A program made the position numbers and the translations under genes. From assembly GCA_035561515.1 (NCBI GenBank), contig DATMXP010000018.1, positions 199,568-263,567 on the forward strand: 64,000 bases of DNA, written 5' to 3'. Below the pieces are notes generated by a model. That model was given only the letters and a program-made list of their open reading frames with translations. It was not told the DNA's origin and searched no databases. Positions 51,632 through 62,200 of this stretch are shown here, piece after piece (position 1 is the first letter of the stretch; the number at the start of each line of letters is the position of its first letter). This DNA comes from Terriglobales bacterium (GTDB lineage Bacteria > Acidobacteriota > Terriglobia > Terriglobales > Acidobacteriaceae).

Positions 51632-51979
51632 ATGAAAACAATTGCGCTCTTTATTTTGACGCTTGCGACTGTAGGCATTCTGGCGACCGCGCTGGTGGCT
51701 GGAACTGGTGATGGCAGCAATTCGCAACAACACATTTCCGAAGTGAAGATCGACAACTTCAGCTTCGGTCCCAACGAATTAAAGGTGGCTGTCGGAACGA
51801 CGGTGACCTGGACGAACAGGGACGATATCCCACACACCGTCGTCAGCACAGACGGAGCGTTCAAATCGAAAGTTTTGGACACGGACGAGAAGTTCTCCTT
51901 CACGTTCACCAAAACCGGGAGCTATCCGTACTTCTGCTCGATTCACCCGAAGATGACCGGCAAAGTCGTGGTGCAGTGA
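51632..51979 (+). CDS. Secreted plastocyanin/amicyanin-like cupredoxin
   Basis: 115 residues from ATG 51632 (GGAGA 8 nt upstream); an ATG at 51614 adds six residues before the signal peptide. Signal: IALFILTLATVGILATALVAG. Type-1 copper ligands: His in DDIPHTVVS and Cys, His and Met in PYFCSIHPKMTGKVVVQ, the spacing CxxHxxM of the amicyanin/pseudoazurin type. It likely serves as a periplasmic electron carrier, next to a metallophosphoesterase and a membrane protein. Confidence 0.9.
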   Translation: MKTIALFILTLATVGILATALVAGTGDGSNSQQHISEVKIDNFSFGPNELKVAVGTTVTWTNRDDIPHTVVSTDGAFKSKVLDTDEKFSFTFTKTGSYPYFCSIHPKMTGKVVVQ

Positions 51980-51986
51980 GGACTTC

Positions 51987-52436
51987 ATGAGTACCGATGC
52001 GTTCGATATCAAGACTGTGTTGCTGGCGAAACACGCACAGCACGTGGTCCTGATTCATTTTCCGATCGCGTTGTTCGCGACCGCGGTGGGACTGGATTTT
52101 GTGTGGCAGTGGACGAAGAGCGAGGGGATGGCTGCGGCGGCGTACTTCAATTTCCTGCTGGCAGCGATCTCCTCGGTGCCAGTGGTGGCGAGCGGAATAG
52201 GTGCATGGCAATGGGCCCTGGAGGGCCAGAGACTGAAGGGAATACTGATGATGCATCTGGTCCTTGGTTGTACTTCCGCAGTGTTGATGTGGATCGTGTT
52301 TTGGATGCATTCACAATCTCGGCGCCATCTGGCATACACATTACCCAGATTCCGCTTGTTTGTAGAAGCGCTCGCTGTCGCGAGCGTCATGGTGACCGGT
52401 CATGTTGGTGGCTTCTTATCAGGCGTCAACGGTTAA
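51987..52436 (+). CDS. DUF2231-like integral membrane protein
   Basis: 149 residues with four predicted TM helices. The first holds HVVLIHFPIALFATAVGLDF, the HFPIAL motif typical of DUF2231; later helices include YFNFLLAAISSVPVVASGI, MMHLVLGCTSAVLMWIVF and FVEALAVASVMVTGHVGGFL. Histidines in the helices (HFPIAL, MMHL, TGHVGG) could bind heme or metal. It is 7 nt downstream of the plastocyanin-like gene, so the two may work together in electron transfer. Confidence 0.75.
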   Translation: MSTDAFDIKTVLLAKHAQHVVLIHFPIALFATAVGLDFVWQWTKSEGMAAAAYFNFLLAAISSVPVVASGIGAWQWALEGQRLKGILMMHLVLGCTSAVLMWIVFWMHSQSRRHLAYTLPRFRLFVEALAVASVMVTGHVGGFLSGVNG

Positions 52437-52490
52437 CAAAAAGAGTACAAGCTGTTGACGAAACGTTTACAAGATCCCTGCGACTTATGA

Positions 52491-53183
52491 ATGTGGATCA
52501 CAGTCAAAGCTAAGGCGAACTTAGCGATGCAGAAGGTGAGTATGTACAGCGGACCGAACGCACGAGTTCAACAGAGTGGAGTGAATCTTCTGATCGAGAC
52601 CAATCGCGAGTCCTCGCCACATTTCGGTCTCGCAAATGCGTCTATCGAACCCTCGGACAGCTTAAGGATAGACGAAGTCGTAACGGTCTTTCCCGCGGGC
52701 AATATGTTTCCCATCCCGTTGCGCTTGCACATACGAATCGGCTGCCACACACCAGAATCTGTTTGCGCGGAATCCGTGCAAGCCTCACTCCATGATCTGT
52801 TGACGGAAGTCACTGACGCGATCCGAAACTCGCTGGACGATAGACGCCATCGCGAAAATGGCAAATCGGCAGAGAACTCGCCCAAAGTCATTCACTTCGG
52901 CGATGTCCAGGTGGATGTCCGAAAGATGGAGTTGTACCGTGCCGGCAGACGGATCGTTTTGACTACCCACGAATTCAAAACACTACGCTACTTCTTGGAA
53001 CATCCTAACGCTGTGATTTCGAGGGAAGAGCTCCTGAGCCACGTTTGGGGATATCACCATTATCCGACTACTCGCACAGTAGACAACCGGATATTGAGGT
53101 TGCGACGGAAGCTCGAACCGAACCCGTCACAACCGATCTATTTCTTGACGGTGCACGGAACGGGCTACAAGTTCGTGCCATAG
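52491..53183 (+). CDS. Winged-helix transcriptional regulator without receiver domain
   Basis: 230 residues. The C-terminal ~95 residues are an OmpR-type winged helix (FKTLRYFLEHPNAVISREELL, WGYHHYPTTRTVDNRILRLR, VHGTGYKFVP) that is nearly the same as the response regulator at 38845. The N-terminal ~130 residues have no receiver Asp/Lys signature; they hold LRLHIRIGCHTPESVCAESV and a helical linker, and resemble no domain I know. In-frame ATG 52527 is an alternative start. It is probably a one-component or degenerate regulator. Confidence 0.82.
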   Translation: MWITVKAKANLAMQKVSMYSGPNARVQQSGVNLLIETNRESSPHFGLANASIEPSDSLRIDEVVTVFPAGNMFPIPLRLHIRIGCHTPESVCAESVQASLHDLLTEVTDAIRNSLDDRRHRENGKSAENSPKVIHFGDVQVDVRKMELYRAGRRIVLTTHEFKTLRYFLEHPNAVISREELLSHVWGYHHYPTTRTVDNRILRLRRKLEPNPSQPIYFLTVHGTGYKFVP

Positions 53184-53245
53184 CGACGCCTGAGCAGGTG
53201 CAAATCGTTCGTCTCGGCCCCAATCAAATCTGAAAGTGGAACATA

Positions 53246-54361
53246 ATGAGTAAGAAACCACATCTCACGCACGCAGCGCGATGGATAGTCGCTATTCTGC
53301 CTTTATTATTGACCGCTTGCGGTAATCACGCTACTCCAACTCAGCCCAGCCCCACGCCGGCCGTCGTACCTCGCTTTGCTTATGTCGCCAATGGATCCGA
53401 TAACACTGTGTCGGCCCTTAGCATTGATGCTGTCACTGGAAGACTTCAGATACTTGGCTCCGTACCAAGCTCAGGGTCGTCGCCTATCTCCATTGCGTCA
53501 GATCGATCGGGACGGTTTGTGTATGTCGCGCACCACGATTCCGGTGATGTCTCGGTGTTCTCCGTGAATGCCGACACGGGAGTGTTGACTCGGGTAGGAT
53601 CGCCCGTTCACGCGGGCGACAATCCGCGATCGGTCGTCGTACATCCCACCGGCAAGTTCGCCTACGTCGTAAATGAGTCCTCTAAAGACGTCTCCAGTTT
53701 CCGTATCGATAGCAGTACAGGGGAGTTAACGCCTATCGGCTCAACGCCTGTACCGGGAATGGGTCCGCTCTCGATTGCAATAGATCCGGCCGGGCAATTT
53801 GCCTATGTCCCGGACACAACGACGAATAGCGTCATCACGTTTTCTGTCGACGGGAATACGGGGGCGCTTGGCTCTTCCGGCGACCCTATTCTGGCCGGAG
53901 AAAATCCTGTTTCTGTGATGGTGCACGTCTCAGGCAAATTCGCTTACGTCGTGAATTTCGGCTCCAACAACATCTCAACATTCACCATTGACGCTAACGG
54001 GACGCTCACAGCAACCGGCACTCCTGTTGCGACCCGGAATTTCCCAGTCTCGATCGCGGGAGATCCGAAAGGGAAGTTTTTGTACGTCACGAATTTTGGG
54101 TCAGGGAGTGTTTCGGAGTTCACGGTTGACCAGACAACCGGAGCGCTCTCGCCGATCGGAACAGTCGAGCAAGTAGGTGTAGCACCGATCTCGATCAACG
54201 TAGATCCTTCGGGCAAATTTGCTTATGTCGCGAACTTCGGATCGGACAGCGTATCCGCTTTCGTCATCGACAGCGATAGTGGAGCGCTCACCTCAGCAGG
54301 GCAAGCCACCGCGGCGGGTTCGGCACCGGTCTCTATCATTACAACAGGGAAAGTCCAGTAG
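53246..54361 (+). CDS. Lipoprotein with lactonase-type beta-propeller
   Basis: 371 residues. Lipoprotein signal: WIVAILPLLLTACGNH with lipobox LTAC. Seven very regular blades follow, each with a (K/R)FAYV(V/A)N or similar strand and a ST(G)ALT/GTLT-type turn: FAYVANGSDNTVSAL, FVYVAHHDSGDVSVF, FAYVVNESSKDVSSF, FAYVPDTTTNSVITF, FAYVVNFGSNNISTF, FLYVTNFGSGSVSEF, FAYVANFGSDSVSAF. It belongs to the YVTN/lactonase beta-propeller family and is anchored in the cell envelope. Enzymatic activity is not assured. Confidence 0.9.
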   Translation: MSKKPHLTHAARWIVAILPLLLTACGNHATPTQPSPTPAVVPRFAYVANGSDNTVSALSIDAVTGRLQILGSVPSSGSSPISIASDRSGRFVYVAHHDSGDVSVFSVNADTGVLTRVGSPVHAGDNPRSVVVHPTGKFAYVVNESSKDVSSFRIDSSTGELTPIGSTPVPGMGPLSIAIDPAGQFAYVPDTTTNSVITFSVDGNTGALGSSGDPILAGENPVSVMVHVSGKFAYVVNFGSNNISTFTIDANGTLTATGTPVATRNFPVSIAGDPKGKFLYVTNFGSGSVSEFTVDQTTGALSPIGTVEQVGVAPISINVDPSGKFAYVANFGSDSVSAFVIDSDSGALTSAGQATAAGSAPVSIITTGKVQ

Positions 54362-54590
54362 TTGGGCAGCAACTGCGCTCCAGATCCTGACTCCGCCGAC
54401 TCAGACGAAAGCAGTTGAACTCGCCCCTCTAAGTGCGTCGAATTCGCGGAACGTAATGTGGGTATCGCCATAGCACGGTCAATCTATGGTGATTTGTCCG
54501 AGTTGTTCCCGATTCTGGGAACATCAACGAAAAACCAGCAATCGACTGAAGGAAGTTGGAGATGAAACACCGCTTGCAACTAAATGAAAA

Positions 54591-54622
54591 TGGACGCTTT
54601 CGGGTTTTACCCTCAGCGTCCA
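54591..54622 (-). terminator. Rho-independent terminator of the initiator tRNA
   Basis: Outer stem TGGACGCT/AGCGTCCA with an inner GGGT/ACCC stem around a TTT loop. On the minus strand it begins 3 nt after the tRNA 3' CCA and is followed by UUUUCAUUUAG. Confidence 0.8.
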
Positions 54623-54625
54623 CAT

Positions 54626-54702
<77 letters not shown>

Positions 54703-54747
54703 CTTGGATAATAACAGCCGTGTATCTCATGGTCAAACTGATGACGC

Positions 54748-57255
54748 TCATTGCAAGGATTGCGTTCTCAGTTCGCGCAAATGCTTCAGCAACGACGCGC
54801 CGGTGAATGGTTTCGGCAGTAGCACAGCCTCACTTCCAACTGCAATTTCGTTTAGTGTTTCGTGCTCCGTGTGGCCGCTCACCAGTAGCACTCGCACATC
54901 GCCGTGGATTTTTCTCAATTCGCGCGCCAACTGAAGTCCACTCATTCCTGGCATTACCACGTCCGAAATCAGCACTGCGGGACGTGTCCGGCGCGCTTCC
55001 TTCAGCACTTCGTCTGCATTGGCAAATCGAACTGCCTGCACCCCGAAGACTTCAAGGTAGTCGCACATTGCGGTTCGCACACTCTCGTCGTCTTCGCAGA
55101 CGAAAACTGGACCTTCGATCTGCAATTCTTCGGGTGCTTGTTCCGCCGTAACGTTTTCCTCTTGGTTTGTGTCCGCCGCAGCAGGGAAGTCGATCTGGAA
55201 CTGAGTTCCGCGCCCTTCAATGCTGTTTACTTCAATCGCCCCGCGGCACTGTTGCACGATCTCTTTCACCGTGGCAAGGCCTAATCCAGTGCCTTTCCCA
55301 GACTGTTTTGTCGTAAAAAATGGTTCGAAGATTTTGTCCCGGACTTCCGGTTTGATACCCGTCCCAGTGTCATTTACGAGTAATCGCACCCAATGCTGTC
55401 CAGTGGACCCATCCAGGCAATTCATGGACGCAATCGACAGCATCCCGCCATTCGGCATCGCATCGCGTGCGTTAATGGCCAGGTTCATCAGCACTTGTGA
55501 AACCCGAACAGCATCAGCCTCGATCGGCAGCAAGTCCGTCGACAAATCAAGTGTCAGTTCCACGTCTTCGGGCAAAAGACGGCGCAACATCGTGGCGGTG
55601 TCTGAAATGACCTGGTTCAAGTCCAACACTTCCGAACTCACCGTCTGTCTTCGAGCAAACATGAGCAACTGGGAGATGATGCCCGCTCCTCGCGCTGACG
55701 CCGTGAGAATGTTCGTCAACTTGCGGTCCGTATATGTCGGGTCCGAGGTGTGGCGCATCGCAAGTTCTGCCGACGAATGAACCACCTGGAGCACATTATT
55801 CAGATCGTGCGCAACACCTCCAGCTAGTTGGCCCATAGCTTCCAGTTTCTCCGCCTGCATCAATCGGTGTTCCAGGACGTGTTCACGTGTGATGTCACGT
55901 TTAACCGCCAGGTAATTGATTACCTCACCGTTGCTGTCGCGCACCGGAGAAATAGTCACATCCTCAAGGTACTCCGACTTGTCTCTCCTTCGATTCCAGA
56001 GCCTCCCTTTCCACACTTTGCCCGACTTGATCGTCTCCCAGAGATGCGCGTGCTCCTCTTGTGTCGTCCTCGAACTTCTGAACAGCCTCGGATTGTTTCC
56101 CAGAATCTCAGCCTTCGAGTACCCCGTGAGTCGCTCGAAAGCCGGGTTTACATAAACTATGTTCGCTTCCAAGTCTGTGATCACTATGGACTCGTAGGCA
56201 TGTTCAACTGCTCGTTCAAGCCGCGAGAGTCTTGCCTCCGTGCGTTGCGCATCCTGCAGGTCAACCACTGAGATGACGATATCGACTCGTCCTTCCTTGC
56301 CGCCGCCCAGGTAGCACCCGGAAACCAGAACGGGAATTCGCGTGCCGTTCGCCTGAAGGATCTCTGTCTTGAACGGCGTGAACCGCCCGGATCTCTGCAA
56401 CTGTTTTAGCGTGGCTTCGTCGTCATCACGGAAGTCCGGAACCGTAAGATGGGGCCAGCAAAGCTTCTTTCCGTTCAACTCCTCGCGGGTTCGGCCTGTA
56501 ATGACCAGGAACACGTCATTGCAGTCGTGAATCAGGCCGGCCTTATCCATCACTGCGATACCCGTTACGCTCGACTCCAGCAGCCGTCTGAACCTGGCTT
56601 CGCTCTGTTGCACGGCAGCCAGCATCACCTGAAGTTCCTTCCGCTGCCGCTTCAGTTCCTCATAGGACTGCACTTCCGTCGATACGTCTTGCACCAAGGC
56701 CACGACAAACTTGGTCTTGTCGTCTGCCCCAATCCTGGATACCGCTACCCTTACCCAGATTGCTCTTCCGCTCTTGCCCGCGTACTTCCTTTGTCTTACG
56801 TAACTCGTGTCCGCGGCATCGGAAAACAGCTTCCGCCATTCGTTCACTGCAGCATCCTGCTGGTCTGCATGGATCAACGTGCGCAGGTTCATGCCGATCA
56901 AGGAGTCGCTTGAATACCCCAGCAATCGGGCAAACGCCTCGTTGCAGTCGAGCACTGTTCCGTGCTCGTCTGCAAAATAGACACCAAATGCGGTCTGCTG
57001 AAAAATCTCGGTCAGCGCACGTTCCATCCGGTGCGCCTCTATCACGAGCCGACGGCAAAGCCAGAACAAGATGGCGCCCGAACTCGTTACGAACACGAGT
57101 CCTTTGGCCGTATGCCACGTCACTGAACTGACTACTATTTGTTCCAGCAGAATGTCTGTGCAGATGATCCACGATGCCGAAAATAGAAGGTAGAGCCCAA
57201 GCACCTTTGCCGGACCCTTTATCTGCATCGGATTAGACGGTCTTAAGTAGCGCAC
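54748..57255 (-). CDS. Hybrid sensor histidine kinase with PAS domains and receiver
   Basis: 835 residues from GTG 57255 (AGGGCG 9 nt upstream). Two N-terminal TM helices (about 15-35 and 50-70) with a short periplasmic loop, then three PAS domains starting near 85 (TAFGVYFADEHGTVLDCNEAF), 220 (SVTGIAVMDKAGLIHDCNDVF) and 345 (AYESIVITDLEANIVYVNPAF). HisKA follows with GQLAGGVAHDLNNVLQVV, HATPase with INARDAMPN, NDTGTGIKPEV and GKGTGLGLATV. The C-terminal receiver has CEDDESVR, phospho-acceptor Asp in VLISDVVMPGMSG and Lys in VLLPKPFTG. It could pass phosphate to a regulator elsewhere. Convergent with nothing; it sits between the tRNA and the formate dehydrogenase operon. Confidence 0.92.
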   Translation of the reverse strand: MRYLRPSNPMQIKGPAKVLGLYLLFSASWIICTDILLEQIVVSSVTWHTAKGLVFVTSSGAILFWLCRRLVIEAHRMERALTEIFQQTAFGVYFADEHGTVLDCNEAFARLLGYSSDSLIGMNLRTLIHADQQDAAVNEWRKLFSDAADTSYVRQRKYAGKSGRAIWVRVAVSRIGADDKTKFVVALVQDVSTEVQSYEELKRQRKELQVMLAAVQQSEARFRRLLESSVTGIAVMDKAGLIHDCNDVFLVITGRTREELNGKKLCWPHLTVPDFRDDDEATLKQLQRSGRFTPFKTEILQANGTRIPVLVSGCYLGGGKEGRVDIVISVVDLQDAQRTEARLSRLERAVEHAYESIVITDLEANIVYVNPAFERLTGYSKAEILGNNPRLFRSSRTTQEEHAHLWETIKSGKVWKGRLWNRRRDKSEYLEDVTISPVRDSNGEVINYLAVKRDITREHVLEHRLMQAEKLEAMGQLAGGVAHDLNNVLQVVHSSAELAMRHTSDPTYTDRKLTNILTASARGAGIISQLLMFARRQTVSSEVLDLNQVISDTATMLRRLLPEDVELTLDLSTDLLPIEADAVRVSQVLMNLAINARDAMPNGGMLSIASMNCLDGSTGQHWVRLLVNDTGTGIKPEVRDKIFEPFFTTKQSGKGTGLGLATVKEIVQQCRGAIEVNSIEGRGTQFQIDFPAAADTNQEENVTAEQAPEELQIEGPVFVCEDDESVRTAMCDYLEVFGVQAVRFANADEVLKEARRTRPAVLISDVVMPGMSGLQLARELRKIHGDVRVLLVSGHTEHETLNEIAVGSEAVLLPKPFTGASLLKHLRELRTQSLQ

Positions 57256-57379
57256 CCAAACGCCCTAAAAGGCTTAATGGTGACGCATTTTAGAGTCATT
57301 CGGCTGTGACAAACCTCACTGTGCGCGAAAATTTATGTCGATAACGTTAGTAACGGCACCGATAGGTCCATACATTGCC

Positions 57380-58474
57380 TTAGGCCGTCTTTTCGACTCC
57401 AAGATCCTTTATTTCAACAGGCGGTTCTGCCAAAGGGGTGATCTCCGCACCCCCAATCTCCAACGGTTGCCGCCAATCCTTTGCGGAAGAATGACCCGCT
57501 TGAACCCATCCGTACCGGGTGAGTAGTGAACCCGCGATGCCGCACAGCGCTGCGGTTCGCCGCAGCTTTGTCTGTGAAGAACTGGTTCCCACCAGGGCGG
57601 CCACGCTACGCAGGGCCAACGGCAGCGGTCCTGACAGCACGCCGCCTAGTCGCGTAATCCAACCGCTCGCACCCCGCTTCAGCGGATGCAGCACCCGTTC
57701 CTGTCGCGTTTCTAGGTGCACTCCTTCATACGTTTCCCATCCCGCCGCCGCAAGCGCTAGCAGGTTCAGAGCACGTTTATCGGAATGGCCGGCGAGTTCC
57801 AGGATGGAACAGGCCGCCTGCACACCCGACATGCCAAAGTGAATCGGTAGCGTCTTGATGTTCCGGTTCCACGCTGGAATTACGGTCGCCCCAATAAGCA
57901 CGCCGGTGTAGTTGTGGAAGGGAAGTCCCAACGTGGCCGATCCAAACTGCGCGAGGTTGCCGACAATTCTGATCGGCAGCCAATCCCACCGTTTCTGCAC
58001 TGCCTTGACGAACGCCGTGGCGGCAGCCATGCTGCCGAAAGCTGAAAGCACCCATGCCCCAACGCTCATGGGGCTCTGGAGTTTTATTACTCTCAGCATA
58101 TTGAGAAATCGCGACGGCCGCCCAAGATCGGCGATCAACAGTGCCGACGAGAGCCCGACGCCGCCCACCGCGAGCCAGCGCGCGTGAGAGGCCAATTCGT
58201 AGTCGTCGCCGATCCAGTCCGCCATGGCGCCAATCACCGCAGAGGAACCCGCAGCGCCTCCAACGAAGAAATACAGCGGAATCTCCCATTGCCACTGAGG
58301 CTCTTTGAGCAAAGGCATTCCGTAATAGCCAGTTTGCTCGCTTGCTCTGGGGATGGGAGCACCTGATGGCATCACACCTCTGCTGCTGACGAATCCTCGT
58401 TGCTCCGCCTCGCGCCGGATCTCGACCAGTTTCTGTTCGCGGTGATCGGGGCGTTCCTCGGGAAGTGCGCTCAT
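57380..58474 (-). CDS. NrfD/PsrC-family membrane subunit of formate dehydrogenase
   Basis: 364 residues. After a charged N-terminus the first helix is WEIPLYFFVGGAAGSSAVIGA, the NrfD signature; about eight helices follow (e.g. LAVGGVGLSSALLIADLGRP, SPMSVGAWVLSAFGSMAAA, FHNYTGVLIGATVIP). NrfD-type anchors carry electrons between the iron-sulfur subunit and quinone, in place of the cytochrome b gamma subunit of FdnI. The gene overlaps the iron-sulfur subunit by 4 nt and is last in the operon. Confidence 0.9.
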   Translation of the reverse strand: MSALPEERPDHREQKLVEIRREAEQRGFVSSRGVMPSGAPIPRASEQTGYYGMPLLKEPQWQWEIPLYFFVGGAAGSSAVIGAMADWIGDDYELASHARWLAVGGVGLSSALLIADLGRPSRFLNMLRVIKLQSPMSVGAWVLSAFGSMAAATAFVKAVQKRWDWLPIRIVGNLAQFGSATLGLPFHNYTGVLIGATVIPAWNRNIKTLPIHFGMSGVQAACSILELAGHSDKRALNLLALAAAGWETYEGVHLETRQERVLHPLKRGASGWITRLGGVLSGPLPLALRSVAALVGTSSSQTKLRRTAALCGIAGSLLTRYGWVQAGHSSAKDWRQPLEIGGAEITPLAEPPVEIKDLGVEKTA

Positions 58475-59253
58475 TGTTTTCCTCCCAGAAATGCAAACAG
58501 GGCAGCCGCCACAAACATCGCCGACCCGATGGCCGCGGAACGCCAGCCGTCCTTCAGGTAAGTAGTCGGAACCTCTGGGTTTGGCGGCAAGTTATATGAC
58601 TTCGGATTTCCCCGGACCAGAAAGAAGGCATGGACACCCTTCACGCTTGTGTGCTGCGGATCGTAGATTTCTGCGTCTTCGATCCCCTTCGAGCGCAATT
58701 CCTCGAGTCGCACCTGCGCGTCGCCCCTCAACTCATTCAGTTCGCCGAACTTGATCGATTCCGTCGGACAGACCGAGGCGCATGCCGGTTTCAACCCAGC
58801 CTTCTGCCGGTCGGCGCAAAACGTGCACTTGAATGCACGACCGTCTTTTTGATTCTTCTGTACCACACCAAAGGGGCACGCTGTCACACAGTACGCGCAA
58901 CCGTTACACACGTCAGGTTGCACGAAAACGCCGCCGAACTCCGTCCTCACAATGGATCCCGTCGGGCACGCTTCAAGGCATCCGGCTACTTCGCAATGCT
59001 TGCAGACGTCCGAGGAAAATTCCCAGCCGGGCTGCAATGCCGAATTTCCACCCAGCCCGGCAATCGTGTCGTTCTCGACGAACTTCACGTGGCGCCATGT
59101 TGAATGTCCAACGGCCGCGGTGTTGTCGTAGGAGAAACCGGTCCAATCAAGTCCGTCTTCCGCTAAGCCATTCCATTCTTTGCAGGCCACTTCGCAGGCT
59201 TTGCAGCCAATGCACAATGTCGAATCAGTGAAGAATCCCGTCGTTTGGCTCAT
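58471..59253 (-). CDS. fdhB: Formate dehydrogenase iron-sulfur (beta) subunit
   Basis: 260 residues with four [4Fe-4S] Cys sets: CIGCKACEVAC, CKHCEVAGCLEAC, CNGCAYCVTAC and CTFCADR...CASVC. This is the FdnH/FdoH-type arrangement. A C-terminal TM helix (AAIGSAMFVAAALFAFLGG) anchors it to the membrane, as in FdnH. It carries electrons from the molybdenum/tungsten subunit to the NrfD-like membrane subunit. Overlaps both neighbours by 4 nt. Confidence 0.93.
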   Translation of the reverse strand: MSQTTGFFTDSTLCIGCKACEVACKEWNGLAEDGLDWTGFSYDNTAAVGHSTWRHVKFVENDTIAGLGGNSALQPGWEFSSDVCKHCEVAGCLEACPTGSIVRTEFGGVFVQPDVCNGCAYCVTACPFGVVQKNQKDGRAFKCTFCADRQKAGLKPACASVCPTESIKFGELNELRGDAQVRLEELRSKGIEDAEIYDPQHTSVKGVHAFFLVRGNPKSYNLPPNPEVPTTYLKDGWRSAAIGSAMFVAAALFAFLGGKQ

Positions 59254-62200
59254 GCCACCCTCTGCTGGTCCTTGGATAGGAATTTTTCCACTCCTCCGCC
59301 GCCGGCGATCCGGCCGGGCGTTATATTGCAGACCAGTGCTTTCGTCTCCATGATGCGGACGTTCGGCTCCTCGGAAATCGCCAGCAGATCATTGGCAACG
59401 TCGCCGTCTACCAGCCCTTTCCATCCCCAGTGATAGGGAAGACCTACCGTGTGTACAGATCGTCCTTCGATCCACAGCCGGTGCATTCTGGTCGTCACCA
59501 GCGCCCGTGCGGAAATCGCTCCTCGGGGAGAACTGATCGTCACCCACGAGCCATGCTCGATCCCAGCCTCTTCCGCCAACTCAGGAGAAATCTCGCAAAA
59601 CAACTCAGGCTGCAATTCCGATAGGTGACTTAATCGACGGCTCATCCCGCCAGCCGTGTGGTGCTCGGTTAACCGGTAAGTCGTAAGCAGGTACGGATAG
59701 CGCCTGTCGTTTGGCTGGAAGGCGTAAACGTTATCCGGGCGTTCCTTCGTGTCCGCTCCCGGATTCGTCTGCCGCTCCGGATAGAGCGGATTGGTGAACA
59801 GCGACTCCAACGGCTCGTAATGTGTAGGGAACGGTCCGTCTTTCAAACCGCTCTCGACGTACAACCACGCGACGCCATCCGAATGCAGGATGAACGGCCT
59901 GTCTCCCGGTAGTGCGTCGATTCCTTTTCCGTTTTGCAGGTCGCCAGCATGGTCAGGCCGCTTCTTCAAATCGAAATCCGGGCGGTCGAGCCCTGTCCAC
60001 TCCTGCTTCGCCTCATCCCACCACACCAGCTTCTTTCGCTCGCTCCACGGCTTTCCATCGGGACGCGCCGACGCGCGGTTGTAGATGATCCGGCTGTCGT
60101 TCGGCCAAGTGAATCCCCAGCCATGACCGAGTGCGTCTTTCGGCTCCCGCTGGTTCGCTCGATTCAGCCCCGGTTCTGGATAGATTCCGGCATAAATCCA
60201 GCATCCACACGCCTTCGAACCGTCCGTCTTGAGTTCTTTATAGGATTTGATCAGCGTGCTGCTTTCCCAATCGAATCCATTGATTTCTTGAAGTACTTCT
60301 TCAATGTCTGGCTCGGCCTCCTTGCCGTGTGTCCGATAGTTCCATGTCAGCGAATTCAATGGCGCATTTCTCGGACGCTGGTCAGCCGTAGCCTTCTGTT
60401 TCAATCGTCGCCCGAGGTGATAGATGAACCACGCGTCGCTGCGCGCATCACCCGGCGGATCCACCGCCTTTTCGCGGTACTGGATCAACCGCTGCGTATT
60501 CGTAAAGCTTCCTTCTTTCTCCGCCGTCCCAGCGGCAGGAAACAGGAACACTTCGGTTTTGATCTTTGTGGGATCGAGTTCACCTCGTCGGACCTCGGGA
60601 GAGTCCATCCAAAACGCAGCGGTCTCCGTTTCCACCATGTCGCGAACCACCAGCCAGTTCAGGTTCGCCATGGCCGTCCGTTGCAGTCTTCCATTCGGAG
60701 CGCCAACCGCCGGGTTCTGGCCCATCACGAACAGCCCGTCCAGTTTTCCGTCCGCCATGTCGAGCCAGAAACCGAATTCCGAATGATCTCCCGTGACTCG
60801 CGGCAGCCAGTCAAAGCCCCAGCGGTTCTCTTTCGTCGCGCACTTGCCGTAATAGGCTCGCAGCAGGCTGACGATGTAGCTTTCAAACTCTGCCCAAATC
60901 CCCGTTTGGCTCGTGTGTTTCTTTAAGTAATGCTCCCAAGTATTGGTCTCGTTTTCGACAAACGGCATCGGCAGATAACCCGGAAGGATGTCATACAAGG
61001 TCGGAATATCCGTCGAGCCTTGAATGGATGCGTGCCCTCGCAAGGCCAGAATTCCGCCACCAGGTCTTCCAATGTTGCCCAGCAGGGTTTGTAGAATTGC
61101 CGCGGCGCGAATGATCTGCGCGCCCTTCGAATGATGCGTCCAACCGACTGCGTAGCAAATGGCGCCCGTTTTCTCCGGACCAGACGCACTGACGAACGCG
61201 TCTGCTGTCCGCAGAAACACTTCCCGAGCCAATCCGCACTGCTCTTCCACAAGTTCCGGCGTGTATCGGCTAAAGTGCTTCTTTAACATCTGCAGTACGC
61301 ATCGCGGATCCTGCATCGTTGGATCTGACTTGTACTTGTTCGCGTACCCTGATTCACCGCCGCGCTGGCCGTGACCGCCGGCAGGCTGCGCCTGACCGGA
61401 AGCCTCCGAGCTTTTCCGTACCGGTTCGCCTTCGTAGAGCCATGTTTCGGGGTTGTATTTCTTCGTTTCTTCATCCCAACCTGAGAACACGCCGCCAAGA
61501 TCCTCGGCGTCACGATAGTCTTCTCTCAGCAGGAATGAAGCGTTGGTGTAATGCTGGACGTATTCGCGGAAGTACAAGTCGTTCTGGAGCACGTAATTGA
61601 TCATCGCGCCCAGGAAGATGATGTCTGTTCCGGGCCGCATCGGCACCCAAATATCGGCCATCGCCGACGTCCGGGTGAACCGCGGATCGACGTGGATCAC
61701 AGTGGCTCCGCGCTCGCGCGCTTCCATGACCCATTGGAAACCGACCGGATGATTTTCGGCCATGTTCGATCCCATAATCAGGATCGCATCGGCATTCGCC
61801 AGATCCTGCTGCGCGGTGGTTGCACCGCCGCGGCCGAACGATGTGCCCAGACCGGGCACAGTCGAGCTATGTCATATTCGGGCCTGGTTGCTGATGCAGT
61901 TCATTCCTAAACCGCCAGCAAACAGCTTCTTAATAAGGTAGTTCTCTTCGTTGTCGAGAGTTGCTCCGCCGAGGTGAGCGATACCTAGCGTGTGCATCAG
62001 AAGGTTGCCGTTGTCGTCCTTTTCCTGGAAGGTGAGATTGCGTGTTTCCCAGACGCGATCAGCAACCATGTCCATCGCGGTTTCGAGGTCGAGTTGTTCC
62101 CAGGCGGTCGAGAATGGACGGCGGTGAAGAACCTTGGTGAGCCGGTTCGGATGAGTGTGCAACTGGTAAGTGTCGGAACCCTTTGGACAGAGGCGTCCGC

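Noticed and set aside
57345..57355. CGTTA-G-TAACG palindrome between the formate dehydrogenase operon and the hybrid kinase
   Set aside because: Only 11 bp and no copy elsewhere noticed; could be chance.
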